Part shown: positions 1 to 10,837 of the stretch, piece by piece
How the letters are laid out: every line of letters begins with the position of its first letter
Position numbering within the stretch: position 1 is the stretch's first letter
Assembly (NCBI GenBank): GCA_027946365.1
Contig: JAPEUQ010000004.1
Coordinates: 1,178,001 to 1,242,000 of the forward strand
DNA length: 64,000 bases
Source: Kalmusia sp. IMI 367209
Lineage: Eukaryota > Ascomycota > Dothideomycetes > Pleosporales > Didymosphaeriaceae
Direction of reading: 5' to 3'
Made by a program: the position numbers and the translations under genes
Notes under the pieces: generated by a model
The model's database searches: none
The model's input: the letters and a program-made list of their open reading frames with translations, nothing else
What the model was told of the DNA's origin: nothing

Positions 1-968
1 CATTCCAATGACTTGGTCAATCTTAAGAAGACTCTAGAAGACCTGCAGCACAAGCATAATGATCTGACGGAGCAGAAACTATCTATGGAAAGAGCTCATG
101 AGGATGCCATTTCGGAGCTGATGATTGGTATGGAAGCAAGCCAATCCGATGCGGTCCAGCAGCTGCAGAAGAAGTACGATGTTCTTGCTAGCCAACTAGA
201 AGCTGCACAGGTTACCCATGCCGAGCAGCTCGAAGCTGCGAAGAAAGTCGGGGCTGACCATGAGAAGCTACTGGAAGAACTGCAGTCTCGTTATGATGCG
301 GAGCTAGAGCTTGCGAAGAAGAGCGGATCTGAACACGAAAGCTCTTTGCGAGAATTGCAGTCCAGCCATGACACATTTGCAGCACAAGCCACTTCCGATG
401 CTGAATCTCACGCCCAGGATGTCAAACGCCTCCAAGAATTAATCAAAACCTTGGAGGCGGATCATGACCAAGCCCGCCAGGCCACACAGGCGGCTGAGGA
501 CCGCATTGAGAAGATGAAGGTCGATGTGGTGCAGAAATACCTCGCCAAAGTGGAGCCACTGGAGAGAGAAAATGAGCAGCTCAAGGACAAGGTCGAGCGT
601 CTGCAGAACATCCTTGCGGCCGGCGATAGAGTCGCACGTGCCGCTGCAACCATGGGCGAGAAGCGCGAGATCAATACTTTGCAAGAAGAAGACGAGGACG
701 AGGATAGTGAGGAGCATGTCACTTCTGGTACACAGTCAGCGCAGCTATCGCCGCCTCCAAAAGAGGTATTAGGAACTGTGAGTTGCCCGCACCCCTCTAT
801 CAGAAATTCCGGCTAACCTACCGCTAGCAGTTGGCGGCTATGCAAGAAACACTTTCTCAGCTGTCCGAACTCAACAATGAAGCGATCGCCGAGAGCTCTA
901 GGACGGCTCAGAAGCTTACTGAGGAGGATTGGGTGTCTGTCGACAATAAATCCGGCAGCGACAATTAA
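1..968 (+). CDS. Coiled-coil protein, C-terminal part (truncated by window start)
   Basis: The frame is open from base 1, so the start lies outside the window. Exon 1-777 is followed by a 53-bp intron at 778-830 (GTGAGT to CTAGCAG) and a last exon 831-968 ending in TAA. The visible protein is almost entirely heptad-rich, with repeated E/Q/K/A patterns such as LEELQSRYDAELELAKK, and predicts a long coiled coil. An acidic stretch EEDEDEDSEEH lies just before the intron, and the C-terminus is polar. No catalytic motif is visible. It could be the tail of a kinesin, CAP-Gly, Golgi or spindle-pole protein, but the part seen does not decide this. Downstream is an intergenic region, then a gene on the other strand. 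Confidence 0.75.
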
Positions 969-1838
969 TAATAGTGCACACGAGATTCGATGCGGGCGAC
1001 TGGTCTCGCCCTTGCATCGTGCGTAGCGTTCCCCTTTTGACTTCTTCTTGGATGATTAGTTTAATTTTTGTGGTTTGTAGTGTGTAGAGTGGGGAGAATT
1101 GCTGGCACTATACCCTTGTCACTGTCATTATACCCTGGTTTTGAAGCAAATGAGCTTGTTGCAATATACCATTCCTCTCTGATAAAGCTTTCTGGTCTGT
1201 GAATGAGTGTGCAAGTATTTGTGGAATGTGCTTCCTTGTCACGAGGGGCAAGTCCTAGGGTCTGGAATGAGCACCAAACATGTGGTCTGTGTTGATATGC
1301 TACAATCCATGCAGAAGCAATGATTCACATCATCCGTAACTACCTCCATAATTGCCTACGTTAGACGGATATGCGTAAATGTCGTTCTGTTATTCACTCA
1401 CAAATGGCCTTCGGATGTGTAGATATATGTAGTCACGTATGTGTAATGTAAGTGAAAAGCTTAGATCGGGCTTTAGTCTAATCAAGGACTCGCAATTTCA
1501 AAGCATGACATCTATGACATTCTGCACCCAACCTATGCAAATATGACCATAAAGGCATGTACCTACCCTATATACCAGAACAGCAAATATTTTCTTCAAC
1601 TCCTAGCAATATTGCATAGACTTCGAATGTCTCATAAAGTCGTTAAGCGGGAGTGCCTGCCGCTATATAACATGAATCCGAGCGTCTCAAACCGTACCAT
1701 AACCGTATATGAATTGTGTAACCAATCGACTTCCTACAAATTGTTTGTGGCCATCACAGCGGCTTGTTCTGGCCAAGCAAGAGCTGAATTTTCCTGAGAA
1801 CCTGGTCGATTGTAGAGGACCTGGAATTGGAAGTCTGC
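969..1838. other. Intergenic, no gene recognised
   Basis: About 870 bp between the 3' ends of two convergent genes, with no ORF that has fungal protein character. It should hold both 3' UTRs. I see no repeat or RNA gene. Confidence 0.5.
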
Positions 1839-3026
1839 TCATGTCAGCATACAGTTGTGCCAGTAGGCCGAATCAAAGCATACAGCTACATCCGAGTGGA
1901 GATATCCTTGTGTAGCCATAGCCGGCCACTGTGCCGGCGCATAAATCTGATCCACGCCAGCTGCTGAGGCAAAGGAATGATCTGCATAGATCGGGTCGAA
2001 GCCACCAGCGTCAATGATCGCCGTTGCTGATTGTGACATCGCCAGCTCATGAGCGTTGTACATGCCGACGACATAGCGGCCCTCTTCGGATACCATATCG
2101 AACAGCTGCTCGGGCGAAACAGGTCTACCGCTCTGGAAGTCTTCTTTCGCTGACGGCGTCGGGAAAAAAGGAATCGGCGATGCATTACCAGATCGATCTG
2201 TGCCGACCACGGTGGTAGCGTTGCTGGAGTCGATCGCAAAGAACTCTTCCACGGTGATGCCTTCGCCCTGCAGGGGTTTATCCTTCGCGGAGGCCGAAGA
2301 GTCGTTTGACGTCGATTCTTGGCCGTCCGAGTCAGTGTCATAGTCTGCATGCTCGAGCGCTGCACACGTTACCGATACATTTTCCAAGTGCTCGATTGCG
2401 AGGTCGGAGAAGTGTGTGGGAGCAGGGTTCAGGATGTACCTGTTCCCGCTTTCTTGCAGCAGAGACTCCACATCTGCAGAATCCAAGGCTTTGCGCGCCA
2501 ACATTTCGCGTGGACCGTCTAGGTTCGCGAATAGCTCTGCCTCAAGAGCTTTAGCTTGGACCATGTCCTTGAACTTCTTGCGAGTCGCTTCTGGATTTGC
2601 GTTTTGATCGGCGCGTGTCTTGTTGATTTTTAAACAGAAATGTGCTTTGCCAGAGGTACCGCAGGTAGTCTCGATAATCTCACAATCACTGGCAGTGAAT
2701 GCATGTTCTGAAGCAGACGTGGTAATAGTGAGAACGTGTTGCGACGTAGTTGCTGCAGCAGCGGACGTATGCTTGAACTCAGGCGTGACTGCCTTCACCT
2801 CCAACTTCGCCATGCTCATGTCAATCCCGTTGTGCTTAGGCACGATAGTCGTCGGTGTGCCTGGGTCGAGCTTGCTAGCGGCAGTCTTCTTCGTCTTGAG
2901 GGCGGCGGCCTTGTGCAGCTCGGCCTTCTTCGCCTTCTCCGCCTTCTTGCGATCCTTGAGACTTATAATTTTCGTGACGGGAGGCGCCATGGCGGAGGAG
3001 ACGTCCGTATGCTTGGTGATAGACAT
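1839..3026 (-). CDS. Hypothetical protein, low-complexity
   Basis: Single-exon ORF of 395 aa starting at the first ATG in frame (3026). The frame is open further upstream but without an ATG; a second candidate is the ATG at 2990. The N-terminal part has a Lys/Ala-rich helix (around residues 20-50, KDRKKAEKAKKAELHKA) that could bind nucleic acid or form a coiled coil. The middle is Ser/Thr-rich and the C-terminal half acidic, with motifs like DTDSDGQESTSNDSS. No signal peptide, membrane segment or known domain is recognised. Composition suggests a mostly disordered nuclear or cytoplasmic protein. The open frame supports a real gene, but I cannot assign a function. Confidence 0.55.
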   Translation of the reverse strand: MSITKHTDVSSAMAPPVTKIISLKDRKKAEKAKKAELHKAAALKTKKTAASKLDPGTPTTIVPKHNGIDMSMAKLEVKAVTPEFKHTSAAAATTSQHVLTITTSASEHAFTASDCEIIETTCGTSGKAHFCLKINKTRADQNANPEATRKKFKDMVQAKALEAELFANLDGPREMLARKALDSADVESLLQESGNRYILNPAPTHFSDLAIEHLENVSVTCAALEHADYDTDSDGQESTSNDSSASAKDKPLQGEGITVEEFFAIDSSNATTVVGTDRSGNASPIPFFPTPSAKEDFQSGRPVSPEQLFDMVSEEGRYVVGMYNAHELAMSQSATAIIDAGGFDPIYADHSFASAAGVDQIYAPAQWPAMATQGYLHSDVAVCFDSAYWHNCMLT

Positions 3027-3994
3027 ATCGTGCGCGTTGTTCGTTATAGCAATATCAATTTCTGAGAGCAAGAGTGGCACTTGAGCGTGAGAGATTTGAC
3101 CAGGTGCAGCGTGGGGCTTTGTGAAAGTAAAATATGAATCGCAAGAGGGTACGTGACAACGGCTCCAATGTTCGGACTCGGCTCGTTGGTGATTGAGCCA
3201 AGGTTGAGGTTGTATTTGAAGGTGGTGGTGATGAGGAGTGGTGATGGGCCGTAAGAGAAGGGGTTTTAAGGGAATATCATGGCGTAGTGAAAGTGAACTG
3301 CACGCGCATACTTTGGTTACAATGTGTGAACTTTGTGAGATCACAGTGCGGGAGCTTATGAACGTATGCAACTATGATGTCAAGCAATACGTACTAAAGA
3401 ATTACAATTCAAAAGCAATAGCGTGGTGTATACATATAATTAGGCAAATTATTTTGTGCATACAGAGTGACTGATCTTCCTGAGAGGCCGAAGTGCGTGT
3501 ATAATTGCAGACATGAGGTACAAGTGTATTTGTCAATTCGATCAGATCCGAAAAAAACTAAGGTTTGTTGCTGGATACGGTCAAGACGGAGGTTGAGGAA
3601 TTTCCACCTGTGTGCTACGTATTCAGGGATGATCCAGCTCACAATGCGTCGAACTTCAGCCATAGTACTGTTAATACTACATGTCACTGAACTGGCTCAT
3701 TTCATTTGCCGTTCGTTGTAGACGAAAGCGAAGACTAATATTGGACGTCTGCGAAGTTACTCGACCATTAGTGGTAATATTCAGAGTCCGCAGGCCGTCT
3801 AGGTAACTTGTAAATAGTTATTGTTGCCTAGCGAGTCAGTCACACAAAGTTTCATATAAGACAGTCTAATCTGAGTTCTTGACACGATAGCCACGGTGTG
3901 GGCGAGATTTCCAACCGAGGAATCTCTTTAGGTCCAAATAGTTAGCCCCTGTTTCGGGGCGGGGGCAGGTTGTCCCTTCCCTTCGTTGCTGGTA
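3027..3994. other. Intergenic promoter-side region
   Basis: Upstream of the hypothetical gene on the minus strand. No convincing coding sequence; the short ORFs here are not conserved-looking. From about 3720 the sequence becomes AT-mixed and enters the hairpin-rich, transposon-like stretch. Confidence 0.4.
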
Positions 3995-4354
3995 TGTCAC
4001 GGTAACTCACAGTGAGTACACATGACACCGCACGAGCATACTGTCGACGTCAGTATGCTCACACCTTAGGACAAACAACGCGAGTCTACGAGAGTTGACG
4101 ACAGTGTACGACAATCTGCGACGACTTGTAAATAGACTAATTAGCTAAACGCAATTGGCGAAGACGAAATAACAAATTACAGCTAGTTACAGAGTGATTC
4201 CGACTGATTAACGACAGTCGACTCGAGTCATCGACTAGAGGAGCTGGGAATAGCTTATCCGACAACACACACACGTATATATAGCCTGTGAAGGACAAAA
4301 GACTTTCTTTCCTTGCATAACGTCTTGAACCTCACGTAGATACTAGACGTAACA
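3995..4354. mobile_element. Possible solo LTR or retroelement relic
   Basis: A 360-bp stretch begins TGTCAC and ends GTAACA, the TGT...ACA border expected of an LTR. It carries two perfect hairpins near its left end, a TATA-like CGTATATATAG around 4275 and a pyrimidine-rich stretch after it, an order that resembles U3-R-U5. The flanks do not show an obvious 5-bp target duplication and no reverse transcriptase or integrase frame is seen nearby. Borders and nature are therefore uncertain. Confidence 0.25.
4034..4060. repeat. Perfect inverted repeat (10-bp arms, 7-nt loop)
   Basis: GAGCATACTG and CAGTATGCTC are exact reverse complements around TCGACGT. A second small hairpin, ACTCAC-A-GTGAGT, lies just before it at about 4005-4017. 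Both are in the possible LTR. Confidence 0.7.
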
Positions 4355-4742
4355 ATATCAATTGACTTTCTCATTGTCAGCCTTCCTGCTTGTCGCTCTC
4401 GTGACAAAGTTGTACGATAGTCTAGGTATTATTATCGTTGTCACATTCGTCGAAAGCATTAATAACTAGAGCACATAAGCAATTGTAGTCACTAACATCT
4501 AGATTTAACAGCGCACCACGAATGAGGTGGCGCCACTGGTCATGCAGCAATTGGCTGGCAATATTGCTACGCTGTACGACAGCAATAAAAAGATGCTGGC
4601 AAATTGCAGGAACGTTGTCCGCAAGCTGCACAGCGATACTTATAATGAACCTGCCTGCGTTACTAACATTTCTACCACCCCTTAGTAATAATAACAAGAA
4701 GAAGAAGGAGGAGAAGGATAAGAAGCCAGCTGTGAGGCAATG

Positions 4743-4973
4743 CTACTTATAGTATGCACTGTGGGCGATCGTGCGCACGATTGTCGACTTGCCCGTGCCG
4801 GCCAGGCCATTCAGCCAGAGGATGCCTTGATCGTCTTGTCTATTTGCCCAGTTGTATATCTTTTGCAGGAGGCCAACGCGGGTGTCGAGTAGGCAGGTCG
4901 AATCGTGCTGTCGCTGGTACGCGTCGAACGGTGCAGCCTCGACGGTGGGCAGGGACTGGACTACACCCTGGCC
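4743..4973 (-). pseudogene. NACHT/STAND NLR P-loop relic
   Basis: Read on the minus strand, the open frame from 4973 to a TAG at 4743-4745 gives the segment that precedes and contains the NACHT P-loop of fungal NLR proteins: AAPFDAYQRQHDSTCLLDTR, then LLQKIYNWANRQD, then ILWLNGLAGTGKSTIVRTIA. The Walker A GTGKST is coded at about 4782-4799. The fragment is about 76 codons with a stop on both sides, and the rest of a NACHT (Walker B, repeats) is absent, so it is a remnant. A plus-strand open stretch at 4512-4685, preceded by a good intron end (CACTAAC...TTTAACAG), may be another relic. It sits in a decayed region next to HET and CorA-like genes. Confidence 0.75.
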
Positions 4974-5366
4974 CTACAGTCTAGGCGAACCTTAGCCGTG
5001 CTTCCAGCCACCAACTCTCCCCTCTAACGTTAGAATTACATACAGAAACCGCCACTTAAGGGTGTAGCCGGAGCAGGTCGTCCATCCTCCCTGCTATTAA
5101 TGGCAACATCAAAGACCAAATCATCTTCATTGCTATTCGATGGCATTGATGAAGTGCTTACTGAGCCATGAGATGTTGTGTCATGGAAGCTTAGCCACTT
5201 TGCACTGCCCCATGCCACACCTATCATTCTCCAACTTGTCCCTTTAAGAACTCTTCCATAAATCCACCAGCCAGCACAGTCGCAGTTCTTTGACTACTCG
5301 AGCTGTTCACATGTTGTTTACATCTACTCGAATGATTACTCTAGCCGAGTGGAACCGTTGCTCATC
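4974..5366. other. Intergenic, decayed sequence
   Basis: Between the NACHT relic and the CorA-like gene. One 63-codon minus-strand frame at 5036-5227 resembles nothing I know. It probably holds further relic sequence and the promoter of the CorA-like gene. Confidence 0.35.
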
Positions 5367-7176
5367 ATGAATCAGCTCATCGAATCTTGTAACAATTTCT
5401 TGGATTACCCCAAAAACCTAATTCAAATCGATGCATTGGAATACAACATCATAGAATACTTTACCAAACTTAACGATAGGGCAAGTTTTGTATTTTCGGA
5501 AGAGGAGGATGCGGCTGTCGACTTTTTGGACCTCTATGTTGAGGAGAACGGTATGTATGCGACTAGCGGGTCGTCGACACTCATCTTCTCATCTAGCTTC
5601 TTAGCCTTCCAATCGTCTTGCCTAAAAGGCCTGGCGCAGCTAAAAGCGCATCTTACACGGGGATTAAATGGCGCGAACGGTGATCCTCTTTGCCGATTCC
5701 TGTAGGTATGGCCGCATTCTTGGAAGAAGAAACACTCACCCGGACAGTTTCATCCACACGCGCGATTCAGGGCCTCTACTAAGGATCTCGCATCCGATGT
5801 TCTGCTTTCTCCTCTCCTATCTACAAATAATGCCATCATTCTTGGAATTCACCCCGCTGTTTGCTGACCCTGCGGACCTTCACTTCACAGGACTCAGAGG
5901 AGAAGAAAGTTTTGTGGAATCGAAGCAACCTACGCAAAAAGTCTCCCAAATTGGTCTCTCCGCTCGGAGAATGCAGGTTTGCTATAATCTGAGATCAATA
6001 GAAGAATTTCCAACGCCGAAAGGCATAAGGCATTCTATTCACCAAACGGCCGTGTATCACACATTTGACTTCGATACTGGAAAGTCCGTATGGATAATTG
6101 CGGGTAATGATTCTGCTATGAGGGAGCGACTATCAAAGCTGGCGGAAACCTGGGCTTCATCTAGATTTGGATCTGTCGTCGACGCATTTACGGCAAGCCT
6201 CCAAACTCACCTATTACTTCACGATCTGTTGATGGAATATTGACGAAAGTATATTGGTACTTTCGAAGCCTCTTTGAGGGACTTGACGCGCAATGCACTT
6301 CTAGGAGGCATTGGCCGATCTCCAAGTCGCAGCTTCGAATCCATGATCTCGCCTCGATTTCCTCAATCCGGAGCATACGATGAAACCGAGGCTATGACAC
6401 ATGATCAGTCTGCCTTGGATGAGAATACCCAGTTCAGTGGCCTGGAACGCATTCAAATCGCGGAAGAGAAGTTGCAGAGTTCATTACAGGCCCTCCGGCT
6501 GAACGTAGAGATTGCCGAACAGCTGAGACAACATTACTCTTCGATTGCCATCGACACTAACCTTCCAGTAGAAATCACCAGCAAATGTGAGTCCCATGTC
6601 AAGAGGTTTGAGGGACGTGTAAGGAGAGTAGAGAAAAACCTTCAGGTTCAGTATTTCAGGACCGAGACTCTGCTGCGTTCGTTGGGAGATAACAAGACAT
6701 TTGTGAGATATTCTCCGACCCTTTTCGGCTTATAGGCCATGCTGATTGATAATAAAGTTTTTAGGTCTTCTCCAGCATCGGACCTTACAAGCTAGTGTAG
6801 CACACGAAGCAGAAACTGCGCGCGATGTGCACAGTCTTGCAATAGGTGCAGTGGATGGGGCTGTGGGTATACGGGTGACATTACTTGTGACTTTACTCTT
6901 TCTCCCGGGATCGTTCATCGCAGTAGGTCTCACGATTGAACCTTAGAGTAGTGGCTTACCGTGGTTAAGTCATTCATGAGTACGGACGTGCTTCAATTCG
7001 ATCGAGACAACTCACAATATTTTCAACCCAGAGCGTTGCGGATGTTCCTCGCAATTTGCGTGCCAATGACAGTAACTACGTTCATGCTCTGGCACACCGT
7101 ATATCATCATGTACATGTAAGGGAATGGAGAAAAATGCAAGCGGGAACGAAAAACGGTCGGTCGAAGAGCGCTTGA
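5367..7176 (+). pseudogene. CorA-like transporter-family gene with one in-frame stop
   Basis: Five exons can be joined: 5367-5550, 5605-5701, 5748-6702, 6776-6922 and 6970-7176. The first and fourth acceptors are the least certain. The product matches the mould-specific CorA-like membrane protein family: a block GDPLCRFL + FIHTRDSGPLLRISHPMF, then LQIMPSFLEF and a long helical region. Two C-terminal membrane segments follow (about IRVTLLVTLLFLPGSFIA and a second around FLAICVPMTVTTFMLWH), separated by SFMSTDVLQF, which stands where true CorA channels carry GMN. A TGA at 6241-6243 interrupts the frame after LLMEY, where the family normally has Trp (TGG). Downstream the same frame continues with normal family sequence, so this is a single nonsense change, or a sequence error. 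Whether it ever moved Mg2+ is unknown. Confidence 0.7.
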
Positions 7177-7839
7177 CGTCAAGCATGTGAACCCTGGCAG
7201 TATTGTTCCATATTACTACATCATATGAATGTCAATGGAGAAATTTTTTGAAATGGCGGGAAGCGAACTGGGGTGTTAGTAGACTGTTGACCCAACACGA
7301 GTCCTCGAAAGCAAGCTGCGACTTCCTTTTAAGGTCATTAGTTTATTCCGTTAAAGAGAACACGAGGTTTACTGCCTACCCATTTCCGCCAAGGCCAACA
7401 AGTGCTGCTCTAGACACAGACCGCTGGCTCTTGTAGTGTGATTCCGCAAGGATCTCGCGGTCTGCAAAGTGTGAATCACGCCGATAGGGACGGCGGAGGA
7501 CGAAGGGGGCCTAGATAGCTGAAGAGCATTTCTACAAAAACAGTTAACTAACGTGATTCGGATGTTGATATGCTTGGCTAGATGAGACAGAGCATAATAG
7601 CATGCTGAGCACGCTGTATTGCGCAACTAACGTTAATTAGGGTATTATAACGTTGGGGAGGATGGCAAAGGTAGGAATAAGTAGGGGAATTACGAATGAA
7701 CAGTCCAACAAAGTAGTGGCAAACTCGGTCTTGCCAGCAGAAGCTAGCAGAGAGGGCAGCAGACCCGCTCCGGTCACCCCCTTGTGAGGTGGCGAATCTA
7801 CAAAAAGTGAGCTAGTTAATAGGGAGTTTGATCGCGAGG
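7177..7839. other. Intergenic, nothing recognised
   Basis: About 660 bp with short frames on both strands and no recognisable domain. Probably 3' flanking and decayed sequence. Confidence 0.4.
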
Positions 7840-8442
7840 CTAGCAATTTTGATCGTTTCGATCAGAGGTGCCGACTTGGGTGGCGATCTCGAATATTTTG
7901 AGCGCTACCCGCAGCCGTACGGCTAATCGTTGCTCATTGGCGGTGCCATTAGATTCTGTAGCTTGATAGAGACATCTAAGGGGTTGTGACAGTAATGCAA
8001 GCGTAGTGGCGGCCTTCTGGCGTACAAGGCTCGTTTTTTGTTTGAAATCACCTCTTTGCAAATTATGTAGCAAGGCTTCCGCGCAAGCGTAAATTTTGCT
8101 TAAGTAGGATAATGGCGCTTCACAAATAGTTTCAGCATACAACCTCAGGCCGACATAGTGAAATTCAAGACTCGTGGAGAAGTCCTTTTGCTTTAAAATC
8201 GAAGTACCTATATTTTGTTCCGGTAAGAATGTTGTTCTGTCAAGAATGGATGGACAATAGAAATTGCTCGTCTCAACAGTTTCATTTCTTGACAGGCTGA
8301 TAATTGTAGGCATTGAGGCTATACAATGGGGGATGTAGTTCTTCTTTGACCAGGTCCCAGATTCGTATTCACATAGATTGACATACACTGAATAGTAGCA
8401 GTATTTAGTTCCAATAGAACGGTCAATAGATCCCCTTAACAT
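7840..8442 (-). CDS. Hypothetical protein, uncertain
   Basis: A 200-aa frame starts with ATG at 8442, with a second ATG within. The C-terminal half reads like a helical domain (ETICEAPLSYLSKIYACAEA followed by LALLSQPLRCLY), while the N-terminal part is Tyr/Cys/Ser-rich and less convincing. No family is recognised. It lies 115 bp downstream of the HET-caspase-like gene on the same strand, so it might be a separate small gene, a remnant of one, or sequence from the 3' region of its neighbour. Real status is unsure. Confidence 0.3.
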   Translation of the reverse strand: MLRGSIDRSIGTKYCYYSVYVNLCEYESGTWSKKNYIPHCIASMPTIISLSRNETVETSNFYCPSILDRTTFLPEQNIGTSILKQKDFSTSLEFHYVGLRLYAETICEAPLSYLSKIYACAEALLHNLQRGDFKQKTSLVRQKAATTLALLSQPLRCLYQATESNGTANEQRLAVRLRVALKIFEIATQVGTSDRNDQNC

Positions 8443-8557
8443 GTTACTGAACCTGTGTACATGTTGGTAGTAGTTCCACTATTGTAAAAGATATATAGTA
8501 AGTGAATTATCAAACTACTCGCATCATTTGAATGGCAGCGAGCAAGTGAAACGTGCC

Positions 8558-10837
8558 TCACGCTTGCGAAGCCTCTGTATTCTCCCCGCGCCGTTTTCGT
8601 ACTACGACCTTCTTCCACTTCTCTATCGCGAACATCACCAACGCCACGTTCCACAAGCTCATTGAAACAGGTTTGAAACCAAGCCAGTCAATTTTGCGGA
8701 GCCCTAAGGCGGGCTTGTTGCTTAAGGCGTTGACCAAGATCATGGCAAGATGTTCGACTTGCTCCTTGCTCAGCGACGCATCGCGTAATGAAAGACGAAG
8801 ATCAACGTATCCTCGAGTTTTATTTTGGGTGTAGGGCTTGACGCTTTCCGCACCGTTCGCTTCATTATTCAAACGCGCAAGACGGATGTGGCGCTCATGT
8901 TTTCCAGCAAGAGACCAGAGTTGCGATGGCTGGTGGTGTCTTCGCTTGTCCAGGAGGATCCGCTGGTTTAGAACAAACGTCGTAAAGGAACGATCACCAT
9001 TCTCGTTGACCAGCTCAATCAACGCATCAATCAGGGCTCGGGTGAAGGAATTTGGTCCTGGAACTGATGTTGTTGAGTTTCGCGCGGCAGCATTCATCAA
9101 CTCAAACCTTTTCGCTTCCTGATCACTACCCTTCGCCCCGATTTGCCTTCTCCCTGTCATAGGATTGCCTGCATAGGCTGTATCGAAAATTGTTAGTATG
9201 TCCGAATCAACATCGTCTGAATGCAGGATCTCTTCTGCCTTTGTCCAGTTTGCGCGGAGAAAGGTTCGTGGTATTTGGGTCGCGGACAATTCAAGGTAAC
9301 CAAGATCTTCGCGAAGGATGCCATGACCGGAGTAATATACAATCAAAAGATTATTGGGTCCGTCGTACTCTTCCACGAAGGTGCTCAGGGATCGATTCAG
9401 TTGGTATTGTGGCTTGCTGGAGCCATCGAGTTCGACAATTTGAGTACGGAAGTTGAAGCGCTCGCGGAAGACACCCTCGAGTTCTTCTACCTGAAAGATT
9501 GTCAGCATCATGTGAATACAAAACTTAAATAATGGATCGGTTTCTAATTGTGTTCGCGAATTTGAAAAAAGGGCAACTCACCTCCTCGCGAGTCCCTAGA
9601 TCGTCCAGCTTATCTGCCCACTTTATCAACAATACTGCAACTTTCAGATACCCATCTGGTCTGACATTTCTGAAAATGTATCCATCCCACCATGATTGCA
9701 TTTCCGCCGCAAGCTCTTGTTCTGTGCGTTTCTCAGCAGTCATGTCTTCGTCTTGAGGCATCTCAACATCATGAAAAGTTTCAGTCTCAAAGGTACTTTC
9801 GGGTGGCAGACGCGTTACATTGTCTAATTCCTCTATGAGCTCTGGTGTTGTCGTGTCATTTATTGGAGATTGGTCGTTCTTTTCAACAGTGGGTTGGTCC
9901 GAGAACGGAAGCAGTGGGTCCTGCTCAATGCTATGTGGCATATCTTGATCTGCTTCGCTTTGTATTTCACGGAGAAGTCGGATGAAAGCCTTTTTTCGAC
10001 CTTCTCCGTACAACAGTGGTAGATGCAAATCGAAAAGGCCAAATAGAGAGTACGCCCTATCTTCGTCACGCTTGGTCTTGCGGTTTGTTGCCCATGACAA
10101 TCGCTCAGAAACGCTGAATTCAGATAATTGAGCTCCCTTAAGAGCTGTGATAGCGATTCGTGTGACTTCGTGAAGCTGGTTTAAAAGTGATTGCTTGTCC
10201 CCCAGTCGCTTGCCTTCGAGGGAAAAGAATTCAACGATAGTGGGAGCAAGAAGCTCTTGCAGGGTCCAACCTCTGGTGAACCCTAGATAAGTTAATCAAT
10301 GAACGGTCAAATAATAGGAATGCGATCGGTTCACGAGTTTGACAATGGTTTCACTCACTAAAATATGTTAGCTGAGATCCCCTTGCAGTTTGAATCATAG
10401 CTTTACCATCTGCTCTGCTGAAGTATAAGTTTGCGAGTTTCTCCAATAGATGGATCAACTTCCATCGAAGTACCGGGATTGTCTTGGCTCCAACCTCTAA
10501 TGGAGACATCGGTGAGATAAACATAACATTTTGCGGCATTTTGATACCACCGGAACATGGAGTTAATGGCTTCAGATAGCTCGGCGCTGCTAGATTTATC
10601 GATACAACAGGTATCTATCCAAAAGTATTGGAGGCCATCGTTCGTAGCTCGCTCCACACAAAATCGGATTTTGCGGTAGCCAGGCTTTCCGCTTCCTCTG
10701 CCCTTTACCATATCTTTGAATGAGACCTCATCGCTGTCCGCCCCCCAGGTATGCGATAAGATAGCGTACGGTGGAATATCGCCATATATTTCGACCAGGC
10801 TGACGCTACCGCCATTGTCGACTCGCAAAAGGCGCAT
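8558..10837 (-). CDS. HET-domain protein fused to a caspase-like (C14) domain lacking the catalytic Cys
   Basis: Three exons on the minus strand: 10837-10407, 10282-9582 and 9490-8558, with introns 10283-10406 and 9491-9581. Exon 1 and the start of exon 2 give a complete HET domain: PPYAILSHTWG at residues 22-32, YFWIDTCCIDK at 71-81, then FTRGWTLQELLAP and EDRAYSLFGLFDLHLPLLYG. HET domains drive heterokaryon-incompatibility cell death in ascomycetes. An acidic linker follows, then a caspase/metacaspase-type p20 region: LLIVYYSGHG carries the His (codon 9323-9325). IFDTAYAGN stands where the family has D-x-C, with Ala (GCC, 9176-9178) in place of the nucleophile. The second junction is clean. 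The first leaves one extra base at CCC 10281-10283, so either a frameshift or a homopolymer over-call is present. Likely role: inactive-caspase sensor or scaffold in allorecognition (inference). Confidence 0.75.
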
